From the NCBI RefSeq assembly GCF_937863835.1, contig NZ_CALMHT010000172.1:1-64000 (forward strand): DNA of 64,000 bases, written 5' to 3'. Position 1 is the stretch's first letter. Each line of letters opens with the position of its first letter. This document shows, piece by piece, positions 36,518-44,645 of this stretch. The notes under the pieces are model-generated. The model was not told where the DNA came from. It was given only the letters and a program-made list of their open reading frames with translations, and did no database searches. The position numbers and the translations under genes are program-made. This DNA comes from an uncultured Prevotella sp. Its GTDB lineage: Bacteria > Bacteroidota > Bacteroidia > Bacteroidales > Bacteroidaceae.

Positions 36518-37882
36518 ATGATTATGAAAAGTATCAGCTTAGACATTACTAAAGCCGCCCAATTTCTTAATGAGGGCGCAATCAAAGCGTATGAACCACA
36601 GGTAAAAGCCGCTCAAGAGGCTCTTGAGAATGGTACTTGTCCTGGCAATGATTTTCTGGGATGGCTTCATTTGCCATCTAGTATCACTCCTGCCTTCATC
36701 AAAGAGATACAGGATTGTGCCGATGTTCTACGCGCCAACTGCGAAGTGATTGTCGTTGCAGGTATCGGTGGCAGTTATCTTGGTGCCCGTGCCGTGATAG
36801 AGGCATTAGGTAACGCATTCTCCTGGCTTGTAGCAGACAAGAAGAACCCTACTATCGTATTTGCAGGTAATAATATCGGTGAGGACTATCTTGCCGAACT
36901 CACCACTTATCTCGCTAACAAGAAATTTGGTGTGATCAATATATCAAAATCAGGTACGACCACAGAAACAGCCCTTACGTTCCGTCTTCTCAAAAAACAA
37001 TGTGAGTCCCAGCGAGGAAAAGAAGAGGCAAAAAAGGTTATCGTAGCTGTAACTGATGCGAAGAAAGGTGCAGCCCGTGCAGCTGCTGACAAAGAAGGAT
37101 ATACCACATTCATTATCCCAGACAATGTCGGTGGACGTTTCTCCGTTCTTACTCCTGTCGGTCTGCTTCCTATAGCTTGCGCAGGTTTCGACCTCATTCA
37201 TCTTGTTGCAGGTGCTGCCGAAATGGAGAAGGCTTGCGGTAAAAATGTTCCTTTTGCAGAGAATCCGGCAGCCATCTATGCTGCTGTTCGTAACGGTCTG
37301 TATTCACAAGCTGGAAAAAAGATTGAGATTATGGTTAACTTCCAACCTAAACTTCACTTCTTCAGTGAGTGGTGGAAGCAGTTGTATGGTGAAAGTGAGG
37401 GTAAAGATAATAAAGGAATATTCCCTGCTTCCTGTGATTTCACTACTGATCTTCACTCCATGGGACAGTGGATTCAACAGGGTGAGCGTACTATCTATGA
37501 AACGGTTATCAGTGTAGAAGAAACTAACGAAAAACTTCTGTTCCCTAACGATGAAGAGAATCTTGACGGTTTAAACTTCCTTGCAGGTAAACGTGTTGAC
37601 GAGGTTAACAAAATGGCAGAACTGGGTACCCGTCTCGCTCATGTCGATGGTGGTGTACCTAACATCCGCATTTCTGTTCCTAAACTAAATGAATATTATA
37701 TCGGTCAATTGATTTATTTCTTCGAAATAGCATGCGGCATCAGCGGTAACATCCTTGGCGTGAATCCTTTCAATCAACCAGGTGTAGAAGCGTATAAGAA
37801 AAACATGTTTGCCCTACTTGACAAACCAGGTTATGAGGCAGACAGTAAGGCTATTAAAGAACGTCTTAATCAAGAGGCTTAA
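36518..37882 (+). CDS. pgi: Glucose-6-phosphate isomerase
   Basis: Interconverts glucose-6-phosphate and fructose-6-phosphate. It is the short bacterial type (about 450 residues). Signatures: [19 protein letters not shown], the SIS-domain [37 protein letters not shown], and the catalytic-site [38 protein letters not shown] codons at 36518 and 36524 are both possible. It lies 21 bases after gpsA and is followed by a strong terminator. Confidence 0.97.
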   Translation: MIMKSISLDITKAAQFLNEGAIKAYEPQVKAAQEALENGTCPGNDFLGWLHLPSSITPAFIKEIQDCADVLRANCEVIVVAGIGGSYLGARAVIEALGNAFSWLVADKKNPTIVFAGNNIGEDYLAELTTYLANKKFGVINISKSGTTTETALTFRLLKKQCESQRGKEEAKKVIVAVTDAKKGAARAAADKEGYTTFIIPDNVGGRFSVLTPVGLLPIACAGFDLIHLVAGAAEMEKACGKNVPFAENPAAIYAAVRNGLYSQAGKKIEIMVNFQPKLHFFSEWWKQLYGESEGKDNKGIFPASCDFTTDLHSMGQWIQQGERTIYETVISVEETNEKLLFPNDEENLDGLNFLAGKRVDEVNKMAELGTRLAHVDGGVPNIRISVPKLNEYYIGQLIYFFEIACGISGNILGVNPFNQPGVEAYKKNMFALLDKPGYEADSKAIKERLNQEA

Positions 37883-37897
37883 ATATTAAGGCTATAT

Positions 37898-37938
37898 AAA
37901 AAGGTCGGAATTCAATTATCTGGATTCCGACCTTTTTT
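37898..37938. terminator. Bidirectional terminator between pgi and ndh
   Basis: AAAAAGGTCGGAAT (37898-37911) pairs with ATTCCGACCTTTTT (37924-37937). There are T-runs on both strands, serving the two converging genes. Confidence 0.9.
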
Positions 37939-37959
37939 ATTTCATTCATTACTATATAA

Positions 37960-39312
37960 TCAATCATTTTGATCCTGCAACAAGTCTTCACCCAAATGGG
38001 TGACAGCCTCGCGCGCTTCACGTTCACGCACTTCCTTGGCCTTTTCGGGATAGAAAATCATACGGAGAGACTGATTGTAATTGAAGTAGTTCCATATCCA
38101 GTTGAGCAGCACAATGACTTTGTTGCGCACACCCAGAATAGAACGCAGATGCACTACAAGCCACAACATCCAAGCAACAAAGCCCTGCATCTTGATTTTG
38201 CTGAACTCTGCCACAGCCTTGTTCCTACCGATAGTCGCCATAGAACCGAGATTTTTGTATGAGAATGGTTTTAGACTTTTGCCCTTGACTAGACGGCGGA
38301 GATTTTTGGAGAGCAACTTACCTTGCTGAATAGATACCTGAGCCAACTGCGGGTGACCATTAGGATAATTCTTATCACCGGTCATGATACATTGGTCGCC
38401 GATAGCAAACACATTTTCCATACCGGGTACACGATTATATTCATCAACCTTGATACGTCCACCCCTACCGAGGAACGACTTATCCATATTACCTATCTGC
38501 ACACCAGCAATACCACTGACCCATATAAAGGTACGGGTAGCGATCTCACTGCCATCAGCCAACACCACCTTATGGTCACGATAGTCGGTAACCATCTTAT
38601 TTAGTAATATATTCACACCCATTTTACGCAAAAACTCTTCCGCTTTGGCTGATGATTCGGAAGACATAGCCGAAAGCAGACGGTTACCTGCCTCAATAAG
38701 GTATATATTCATCAGACTGCGGTCCAAATCAGGATAATCGTGAGGCAAAATAGTACGTTTCATCTCTGAAAGTACACCTGCTACCTCTACACCTGTAGCA
38801 CCACCGCCTACAATAACGACATTGAGAAGTTCCTGACGTTCCACTTCGCTAGCACTTGTGATAGAACGTTCAAGATTGGAGAGGATAGCATTCTGCAAGC
38901 CCATAGCCTCAGCCACATTTTTCATCGGCATTGCCTCTTCCTCTATATGTTTATTGCCATAAAAGTTGGTGGTTGCTCCAGCTGCAAAGACCAAGTAATC
39001 ATATTCTACTTTACCGATAGATGTCTGAATCAATTTTTTGTCAGGGAAAACGGCTCTCACTTCAGCCATACGGAAATAAAAGTCGTTACGATTCTGAAAA
39101 ATCTTTCTGAAAGGGAATGAGATAGAACTCGGTTCCATACCTGCTGATGCCACTTGATAAATTAGAGGTGGAAACTGATGAAAATTATTTTTGTCTATCA
39201 AGACAATCTGCATACCTGAATGACGAAGACGGGTTGCCAATTTCAGTCCACCAAATCCTCCACCCACGATAACGACACGCTTTTTGTTACCTTTTTCAAT
39301 GTTTAAACTCAT
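37960..39312 (-). CDS. ndh: Type II NADH:quinone oxidoreductase
   Basis: Single-subunit flavoprotein passing electrons from NADH to menaquinone without pumping ions. The FAD-binding site is VVIVGGGFGGLKLATRL near residue 13, the NADH-binding site is VVIVGGGATGVEVAGVL near 165, and the second FAD site is VFAIGDQCIM near 305. The AQVSIQQGKLLSKNL helix follows. The C-terminal part (about 375-435, GFVAWMLWLVVHLRSILGVRNKVIVLLNWIWNYF) is the amphipathic membrane anchor, and the tail is charged. A -7 TACCTTTG lies at plus-strand 39367-39374. The men operon in this window would supply its quinone. Confidence 0.93.
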   Translation of the reverse strand: MSLNIEKGNKKRVVIVGGGFGGLKLATRLRHSGMQIVLIDKNNFHQFPPLIYQVASAGMEPSSISFPFRKIFQNRNDFYFRMAEVRAVFPDKKLIQTSIGKVEYDYLVFAAGATTNFYGNKHIEEEAMPMKNVAEAMGLQNAILSNLERSITSASEVERQELLNVVIVGGGATGVEVAGVLSEMKRTILPHDYPDLDRSLMNIYLIEAGNRLLSAMSSESSAKAEEFLRKMGVNILLNKMVTDYRDHKVVLADGSEIATRTFIWVSGIAGVQIGNMDKSFLGRGGRIKVDEYNRVPGMENVFAIGDQCIMTGDKNYPNGHPQLAQVSIQQGKLLSKNLRRLVKGKSLKPFSYKNLGSMATIGRNKAVAEFSKIKMQGFVAWMLWLVVHLRSILGVRNKVIVLLNWIWNYFNYNQSLRMIFYPEKAKEVREREAREAVTHLGEDLLQDQND

Positions 39313-39470
39313 AAGAAAATTAGATAATGAATACTCTTTATTAATACCTTAGTTAGAAATCTGCTGCAAAGGTAGTGATTTTTTATTAAATTAGCCACTT
39401 ATTCAACTTCTTTTTAGGTTGAGTGGAATAAAATAGTTAACTTCGCAGTCTGAAAAAAGACAGTTACTTT

Positions 39471-40199
39471 ATGTACGAGGAAATTATTAAAAAATATCTT
39501 GATAAAACGGGATTTACATGTTTCAATCCCAAGGCGGTCTTGTTTGATATGGATGGTGTCCTATACGATTCCATGCCTAACCATGCTCAGAGCTGGCATC
39601 ATTCCATGGCTAAATTCGGACTGAAGATGGCACCAGAAGAAGCTTATGAATATGAGGGGATGAGAGGTGTTGAGACTATCAAGGTAATTGGCAGCCGTCA
39701 ATGGAATAGGACTCTTACCGATGAGGAAGCTGATGAAATCTACAAAGAAAAATGCCATTATTTCAGGACTTGTCCCAAAGCGAAAAAAATGGATGGCGTA
39801 GAACAACTGATGCATAAGATAAAGGATGCCGGACTCAAGATAGTGGTGGTAACAGGAAGTGGACAGAAATCCTTACTGAGTAAATTAGAAGTGGAATTCC
39901 CCGGACTTATCAGTGAAGACCTGATGGTGACTAGTTTTGATGTCAGCAGAGGAAAGCCGAATCCCGAACCCTATCTTCAAGGTTTGTCAAAAGCGGACAT
40001 CCAGCCCTACGAAGGTATTGTTGTAGAGAATGCTCCTCTCGGTGTACAAGCCGGCGTAGCTGCAAAGATTTTCACGGTTGCTGTCAATACTGGTCCCCTG
40101 TCCGATAAAATGTTGGCAAATGAAGGTGCCAATCTTATCTTTGACAAGATGACCGACTTTAGGGATCATTGGGAATCCCTATTGAAAGCGAAACGTTAG
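39471..40199 (+). CDS. HAD-superfamily phosphatase, beta-phosphoglucomutase-like
   Basis: A 242-residue cytoplasmic phosphohydrolase. The nucleophile motif I is LFDMDGVLYDSMPNHAQSW near residue 25. An alpha-helical cap follows (about 40-105). Motif II is VVVTGSG, motif III lysine is in SRGKPNPEPYLQGL, and motif IV is GIVVENAPLGVQAGVAAKIFTVAV, where the usual ED is EN. Sugar phosphates are likely substrates. It has no close operon partners. A candidate -7 TAACTTCG lies at 39438-39445, deviating from consensus by one base. Confidence 0.88.
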   Translation: MYEEIIKKYLDKTGFTCFNPKAVLFDMDGVLYDSMPNHAQSWHHSMAKFGLKMAPEEAYEYEGMRGVETIKVIGSRQWNRTLTDEEADEIYKEKCHYFRTCPKAKKMDGVEQLMHKIKDAGLKIVVVTGSGQKSLLSKLEVEFPGLISEDLMVTSFDVSRGKPNPEPYLQGLSKADIQPYEGIVVENAPLGVQAGVAAKIFTVAVNTGPLSDKMLANEGANLIFDKMTDFRDHWESLLKAKR

Positions 40200-40205
40200 T
40201 TAGTG

Positions 40206-40784
40206 TCAATTCGAATCGTCTTGTTCATCCTGCGGAGCCACATCACTTCCAGTATCCATCTGCGTATCCTTCGATATGGAGACTGAACCGCTTCTTGATA
40301 TTGTAACGACAAATGGGATATACTCGTCACTTGTCTTATCAGGTGAACCGATGCTTGCACCAAATTTAAGATTACCGCCATCTATCTTATCAAACACCAC
40401 ACCCAGCAATGCACCCTTCTTACCATAATCACCTGTAATATATTCAGAAAAATCAGATTTTGAAAATATTTTCTCCAAAAAGACGGAACCGTCACTACGC
40501 TTGACGAGCAAGTTGATTTTATTGTCATAATACTTCTGTCCGTTTTCATCTTCCGTTACAGGTAGGCTGCGGTCGACAGTTCTAGCGACAGTTATACTAT
40601 ACGTATTTCCGCCCCAATTTTGAGTGGATGTATTATGATAGTTTTGCATGGAAAGAATCGCATCCGAATGCTTCTCTACAGGTTTAGGAGCAATAATGTC
40701 GCCATTATCTTTTTTACCGCCGCATGAGGTCAACAATAATGTGCCAAATACAAGCAGACTTAACACTTTTGTCTTTTTGTTCAT
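40206..40784 (-). CDS. DUF4738-type lipoprotein
   Basis: A 192-residue lipoprotein: the signal peptide MNKKTKVLSLLVFGTLLLTSC has the lipobox LLTSC with the modified cysteine at residue 21. The mature protein is beta-rich, with NTYSITVARTVDRSLPVTEDENGQKYYDNKINLLVKRSDGSVF, typical of DUF4738 in Bacteroidales, and an acidic C-terminus. The function is not known. It converges on the HAD gene with 6 bases between. The promoter is TTG, 20 bases, TAAATTTG (plus-strand 40807-40814). Confidence 0.75.
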   Translation of the reverse strand: MNKKTKVLSLLVFGTLLLTSCGGKKDNGDIIAPKPVEKHSDAILSMQNYHNTSTQNWGGNTYSITVARTVDRSLPVTEDENGQKYYDNKINLLVKRSDGSVFLEKIFSKSDFSEYITGDYGKKGALLGVVFDKIDGGNLKFGASIGSPDKTSDEYIPFVVTISRSGSVSISKDTQMDTGSDVAPQDEQDDSN

Positions 40785-40806
40785 AACTATTGTTTGGATT
40801 GGGCTA

Positions 40807-40837
40807 CAAATTTAAGAAAAAATTATCGACAAGACAA
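40807..40837 (-). promoter_or_regulatory. Promoter for the DUF4738 gene
   Basis: Minus-strand TTG, exactly 20 bases, then TAAATTTG (plus-strand 40807-40814), about 22 bases before the ATG. Confidence 0.6.
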
Positions 40838-40875
40838 CATTTTCGCATAAAAAAGTAATACAATAATTATACAAG

Positions 40876-40905
40876 ACAAAATAGCCACCCTTTTCAGGAT
40901 GGCTA
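40876..40905 (-). terminator. Terminator of the DUF4890 gene
   Basis: TAGCCACCC / GGATGGCTA stem at 40882-40905. On the minus strand the mismatch becomes a U-G pair, and four T residues follow. Confidence 0.75.
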
Positions 40906-40949
40906 AATGCGTTATCTCAGATACTTTTCTTTTTACGTAATACCTATTT

Positions 40950-41465
40950 CTAGTCTTGTTTTGAGTTGTTATCTTTATCCATACGCGGACCAGGTCCCTG
41001 TTGGCGTTTGGCCTGTTCCGACTGGTAGGTTTTGAATTGGTCAGGAGTCATTATTTTCTGAAGTTCTGTTTCATAAGCTGCACGGTTGGCTTCCATTTCA
41101 GCTCTCTGTTTTTTCATTTCAGTCTTCTGTTCATCAGTCAGTTCAGGACGTTTGCGGGACATTGTAGAATCCGGTTTGAAATTACCGTCTTTCATCTGAG
41201 GTCCATGTCCGAATCCTGGGCGTCCACCCGGGCGTCCCATCTTATGGCCTCCCATCTTGTCTGCATAAGTAGTGTTGAGTGCCAACAATTGTTTCGCCTG
41301 TTCGTTATTCAGTCCGAACTCCTTCACCATTTTATCCGTACGTTTCTGAATCATCTCAGTCTTGTCGAATTTCTTTGGTTGTTCACTACTGTTGTTTCCT
41401 TCTTGAGCATTTACTGCTGTTGTAATCATTAACGCGGCTGCGATAGCCATAAAAATCTTTTTCAT
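40950..41465 (-). CDS. DUF4890-type secreted protein, Spy/LTXXQ-like
   Basis: From ATG 41465 the protein has a signal peptide (MKKIFMAIAAALMITTAVNAQ) and about 150 mature residues. They are helical, with charged residues and LNNEQAKQLLALNTTYADKM and ELTDEQKTEMKKQRAEMEANRAAYETELQKIMTPDQFKTYQSE, two LTxxQ-like repeats related to Spy/CpxP chaperone motifs. A Gly/Pro/His/Met-rich linker (HKMGRPGGRPGFGHGP) lies between them and may bind metal. The function is inferred only from this similarity. The transcript ends at a terminator 45 bases downstream. Confidence 0.75.
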   Translation of the reverse strand: MKKIFMAIAAALMITTAVNAQEGNNSSEQPKKFDKTEMIQKRTDKMVKEFGLNNEQAKQLLALNTTYADKMGGHKMGRPGGRPGFGHGPQMKDGNFKPDSTMSRKRPELTDEQKTEMKKQRAEMEANRAAYETELQKIMTPDQFKTYQSEQAKRQQGPGPRMDKDNNSKQD

Positions 41466-41601
41466 CTTGTTTAATTTTAAGTTGTTGTATATGTTTCTGT
41501 TTTTTTTTGTTTCAACTATCAATATGACGCAAATATCAGGATAAAGTTTAACTTAAAGTGAAAAAAACGAATTAGAAATCAGCAAAACGGCTTTTTTTTA
41601 C

Positions 41602-41609
41602 TACCTTTG
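41602..41609 (+). promoter_or_regulatory. -7 element for the DUF4230-agcS operon
   Basis: TACCTTTG at 41602-41609, 20 bases before ATG 41629. The -33 is not obvious. Confidence 0.5.
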
Positions 41610-41628
41610 CCAAAAATATTTCAACAAA

Positions 41629-42315
41629 ATGAAGAAGGCATTATTATGTTTTAACATGATTGTATTAATCTTTTTCTCATGTTCTGAGAAAAAGACTTCA
41701 GGAAATATCAATAATCAGCACTTGGATACGATACCTATGATGATCATGCAGATACAAAAATGCTCCAAACTATATACGGCTGAATATCATATCCACAAAA
41801 TCATAACTCATAATGACGTCATGAAACTGCAAGGGTCTTTTCTTAGTCGTGATTTCAGTCTCAACTTACCTCTTGGAAACAGAAAGATAGCAATACCGAT
41901 AAATGCGACTCTCAAAGCTTATATCAACTTCAAAGACTTCTCTGATAAGAATGTAAAAAAGAATGGTGAAAAAATAGAGATCATCCTTCCCGACCCTAAG
42001 GTAACCCTGACAAGTAGCAAGATAGACCATAAGGACATCAAGAAGTATGTGGCACTGACGAGAAGCAATTTCTCTGATGAGGAAATGACAGAATATGAAA
42101 AGCAGGGACGCGCATCTATCATTCAGAGTATCCCCGAGCTCGGCATTATCGAACTGGCACGTGATAACGCTGCCAAGATTCTTATACCCTTATGTCAAAG
42201 TCTGGGATACAAGGAACAGAATATTACTATCACATTCCGGAAGAACTTTAAGATTAGTGACTTGCCTGAATTACTGGATAAAACAACAATAGAAAATGCG
42301 AATACCAAAGATTAG
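41629..42315 (+). CDS. DUF4230-type lipoprotein
   Basis: A 228-residue protein with a short lipoprotein signal (LIFFSCSEKK, cysteine near residue 18). The mature part has the DUF4230 pattern: QKCSKLYTAEYHIHKIITHND, a hydrophilic beta region RKIAIPINATLKAYINFKDF, EKIEIILPDPKVTLTSSKID and the closing helix ELARDNAAKILIPLCQSLGY. The family is widespread but has no known function. The next gene, also DUF4230, overlaps it by 20 bases in another frame, and agcS follows, so the three form one operon. Confidence 0.75.
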   Translation: MKKALLCFNMIVLIFFSCSEKKTSGNINNQHLDTIPMMIMQIQKCSKLYTAEYHIHKIITHNDVMKLQGSFLSRDFSLNLPLGNRKIAIPINATLKAYINFKDFSDKNVKKNGEKIEIILPDPKVTLTSSKIDHKDIKKYVALTRSNFSDEEMTEYEKQGRASIIQSIPELGIIELARDNAAKILIPLCQSLGYKEQNITITFRKNFKISDLPELLDKTTIENANTKD

Positions 42316-42895
42316 TACTCTGAGATGGATGACTATTGTCGCAATACTTGTTATTGTGATCATCATATTGGTGTATATTGTCTGTTGTTCACACAGTAAC
42401 AATATTGATATCAGTACTGATAAGGCCATAGATATTACTCCAGAACAGATAGCGTCTATCAAAGACATAGGTGAATGGGAATTTTTGTCTGTGAATGATG
42501 AAGAAATGGTTGACACTATAAGAAAAGGTTTTTTCAGTGATGACGAACTCGTCAGAATATATTATGGCACAATACGTCTGGGTGTGAATATGCACAACGT
42601 GCAACCACATTGGATAAAGAAAGCTGATAGTGTTATCTATGTTTCATTACCCGAGATTACATTACTCGATAATGATTTTATAGATGAAGCCCGTACCACT
42701 TCATTTTTTGAAAGTGGGAGGTGGAGCGAAACCGACAAACAGAAGATGTACGACAGGGCATATATGCTGATGAAGACGAGATGCCTTACAAAGGCAAATG
42801 TACAAAGTGCCAGAAACAATGCCTATAAACAGTTTACAAATCTGTTTAAAAGTATGGGGTATAATAATATAAAAATCAATTTTGATGATAAATAA
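42296..42895 (+). CDS. DUF4230-type membrane-anchored protein
   Basis: A 199-residue protein with one N-terminal membrane helix (about 11-31, MTIVAILVIVIIILVYIVCC). The extracytoplasmic DUF4230 part has EWEFLSVNDEEMVDTIRKGFFSDDELVRIYYGTIRLGVN, VIYVSLPEITLLDNDFIDEARTTSFFESG and the closing ARNNAYKQFTNLFKSMGYNNIKI. It shares the fold pattern with the preceding gene but little identity, suggesting an old duplication. It ends 6 bases before the agcS start. Confidence 0.72.
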   Translation: MRIPKISTLRWMTIVAILVIVIIILVYIVCCSHSNNIDISTDKAIDITPEQIASIKDIGEWEFLSVNDEEMVDTIRKGFFSDDELVRIYYGTIRLGVNMHNVQPHWIKKADSVIYVSLPEITLLDNDFIDEARTTSFFESGRWSETDKQKMYDRAYMLMKTRCLTKANVQSARNNAYKQFTNLFKSMGYNNIKINFDDK

Positions 42896-42901
42896 CGACA
42901 C

Positions 42902-44251
42902 ATGGACTTTATTAATGACTTTTTTTCTCAACTAAGCGGTTTTCTATGGGGATGGCCAATGATTATCCTCCTGTTAGGTACTCACATATTTCTTACAATC
43001 CGACTGAAATTTCCACAACGTAAACTGTGGACAGCAATCAAACTGTCTGTCAAGAAAGACAAGGGTTCTTCCGGCGATGTATCGCAATTCGGTGCACTAG
43101 CCACGGCTCTTGCTGCAACAATCGGCACAGGTAATATTATAGGTGTGGCCACAGCGGTGGCGCTTGGAGGTCCCGGTGCCGTACTGTGGTGCTGGCTAAC
43201 CGGTGTTTTCGGTATCTCTACAAAATATGCCGAAGGCTTGTTGGCTATTAAGTATAGAGTAAAAACCAAGCACGGAAAAATGCTTGGCGGTCCTATGTAT
43301 GCACTCGAAAAGGGACTTCACTGGAAATGGATGGCCATTCTTTTCGCCATCTTCACAGCGTGTGCATCCTTCGGTATCGGCAATACGGTTCAAGCCAACG
43401 CTATTGCCACCTTAACAAAGGAAACATATCATATATCACCTTATATTACCGGAGCCGTATTGTGTGCCCTTACTGCTGCTGTAATCTTAGGAGGTGTGAA
43501 AAGTATAGCAAAAGTGTGCGAGATGCTTGTTCCTTTCATGGCTTTACTATATGCTATCGGATGCATCGTAATACTTTTCATCAACGGGGCATACGTTTGG
43601 CCTGCCCTTCGACTGATCTGCGAGTCGGCATTCAGTCCACAGGCTGCAGGCGGCGGTTTTGTAGGTACGTCCGTTATGATGGCCGCCCGATTTGGTATTG
43701 CCAGAGGACTATTCTCTAATGAGTCAGGACTGGGTTCGGCACCTATTGTGGCTGCTGCCGCTCAGACACGCAATCCTGTAAGACAGGCATTGGTTTCATC
43801 TACCGGTACGTTTTGGGATACCGTTGTCATCTGTGCTCTGACAGGACTAGTCATTGTCAGTAGTGTCATCGCATATCCGGACATCAGTTATACAGACGGT
43901 GCCGTACTGACCAAGCAGGCATTTGGAAAGATTCCATACATCGGTGCGCCACTGTTGAGTTTCGGACTGCTCACCTTTGCATTCAGTACCATATTAGGTT
44001 GGAGTTATTACGGTGAACGTGCCGTAGAATATCTGAAAGGCAAGAAATGGACATTCTATTACCGATTGTTATACATTGCAGCTGTATTCATCGGTAGTAT
44101 CATAAGTCTCACAACAGTTTGGAATATAGCCGACTGTATGAATGCCCTGATGGCAATACCAAACTTATTGTCCCTCTTATTCCTGAGCAATATTATCGTA
44201 CATGAGACACGCAAATATTTATGGCGTGACAGATTAGATAAAGATATGTGA
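42902..44251 (+). CDS. Sodium:amino-acid symporter, AGCS family
   Basis: A 449-residue inner-membrane transporter with about 10-11 helices that imports alanine or glycine with Na+. The AGCS signature is GALATALAATIGTGNIIGVATAVALGGPGAVLWCWLTGVFG near residues 62-105. Further family blocks are KYAEGLLAIKYRVK, GGPMYALEKGL, and FSNESGLGSAPIVAAAAQTRNPVRQALVSSTGTFWDT. Substrate specificity between alanine and glycine cannot be read. It is the third gene of the DUF4230 operon. A hairpin with seven T residues at 44408-44446 may be its terminator. Confidence 0.93.
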   Translation: MDFINDFFSQLSGFLWGWPMIILLLGTHIFLTIRLKFPQRKLWTAIKLSVKKDKGSSGDVSQFGALATALAATIGTGNIIGVATAVALGGPGAVLWCWLTGVFGISTKYAEGLLAIKYRVKTKHGKMLGGPMYALEKGLHWKWMAILFAIFTACASFGIGNTVQANAIATLTKETYHISPYITGAVLCALTAAVILGGVKSIAKVCEMLVPFMALLYAIGCIVILFINGAYVWPALRLICESAFSPQAAGGGFVGTSVMMAARFGIARGLFSNESGLGSAPIVAAAAQTRNPVRQALVSSTGTFWDTVVICALTGLVIVSSVIAYPDISYTDGAVLTKQAFGKIPYIGAPLLSFGLLTFAFSTILGWSYYGERAVEYLKGKKWTFYYRLLYIAAVFIGSIISLTTVWNIADCMNALMAIPNLLSLLFLSNIIVHETRKYLWRDRLDKDM

Positions 44252-44260
44252 TTATAATCA

Positions 44261-44353
44261 AAAAACCCCGATGAATTTATTCACCGGGGCCGAGTATTAT
44301 CCCTCGTAACATATAAACCAATTCTAAATTAATCAACGTAACTTTTATATCTT
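44261..44353 (-). ncRNA. Candidate small RNA or micro-mRNA of about 90 nt
   Basis: A minus-strand promoter (TTG at plus 44388-44390, exactly 20 bases, TATATTTG at 44360-44367) drives nothing but this stretch. The transcript would end at the CCCCG...CGGGG hairpin (44266-44289) followed by six T residues. Inside are a CGAG/CTCG hairpin (44289-44305) and an 11-codon frame from ATG 44312, MLRGIILGPGE, whose stop lies in the terminator loop. It could be a regulatory RNA or encode this peptide. Confidence 0.55.
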
Positions 44354-44359
44354 ATTTTG

Positions 44360-44390
44360 CAAATATAAGAAAAATTGGAATAAAAAACAA
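44360..44390 (-). promoter_or_regulatory. Promoter of the candidate small RNA
   Basis: Minus-strand TTG (44388-44390), 20-base spacer, TATATTTG (44360-44367): one of the best -33/-7 matches in the window, yet it does not precede any ordinary gene. Confidence 0.65.
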
Positions 44391-44407
44391 TTGGTTTGTG
44401 TAAAAAC

Positions 44408-44446
44408 GCACAGTCTCGTCATGCAAACGATTGTGCAATTTTTTTA
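44408..44446 (+). terminator. Terminator after agcS
   Basis: GCACA...TCGT (from 44408) pairs with ACGA...TGTGC (to 44436) with a small bulge. It is followed by seven T residues on the plus strand; the minus strand also has a five-T run, so it may work in both directions. Confidence 0.65.
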
Positions 44447-44588
44447 TCACAAAACATACATATTGTTTGGCAGAAAATAAGTAAGTAAAAGCACATTACT
44501 CTGTGCAAGAATTTCTCTTGAAGGGAATTTTTTTATTCTTCAAGGAAAATTAATTTCCCTTCAGCGCAAATTTTCTCGCACGACGGGC

Positions 44589-44623
44589 AAAAAAATTGGG
44601 AACACTACACGTATTCCCAATTT
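44589..44623 (-). terminator. Terminator of the susCD operon
   Basis: Minus-strand AAATTGGGAA / TTCCCAATTT 10-bp stem with an 11-base loop and a run of seven T residues, 23 bases after the susD stop. Confidence 0.88.
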
Positions 44624-44645
44624 CTGATAGATATATATTCAGATA

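Larger units (their letters stand above)
44252..44645. other. Gene-free 394-base region packed with structured elements
   Basis: No protein gene of ordinary size. From left to right: a minus-strand terminator hairpin (44260-44289), a candidate small transcript driven by a minus-strand promoter (44360-44390), a plus-strand or bidirectional terminator (44408-44446), a short GCACA/TGTGC hairpin (44491-44506), a long imperfect hairpin (44504-44580) and the susD terminator (44589-44623). Confidence 0.7.

Noticed and set aside
40950..41465. Possible Met/His-rich metal-resistance protein
   Set aside because: The Gly/His/Met linker is suggestive but there are no metal transport genes nearby; kept only as a Spy/LTXXQ-like call.
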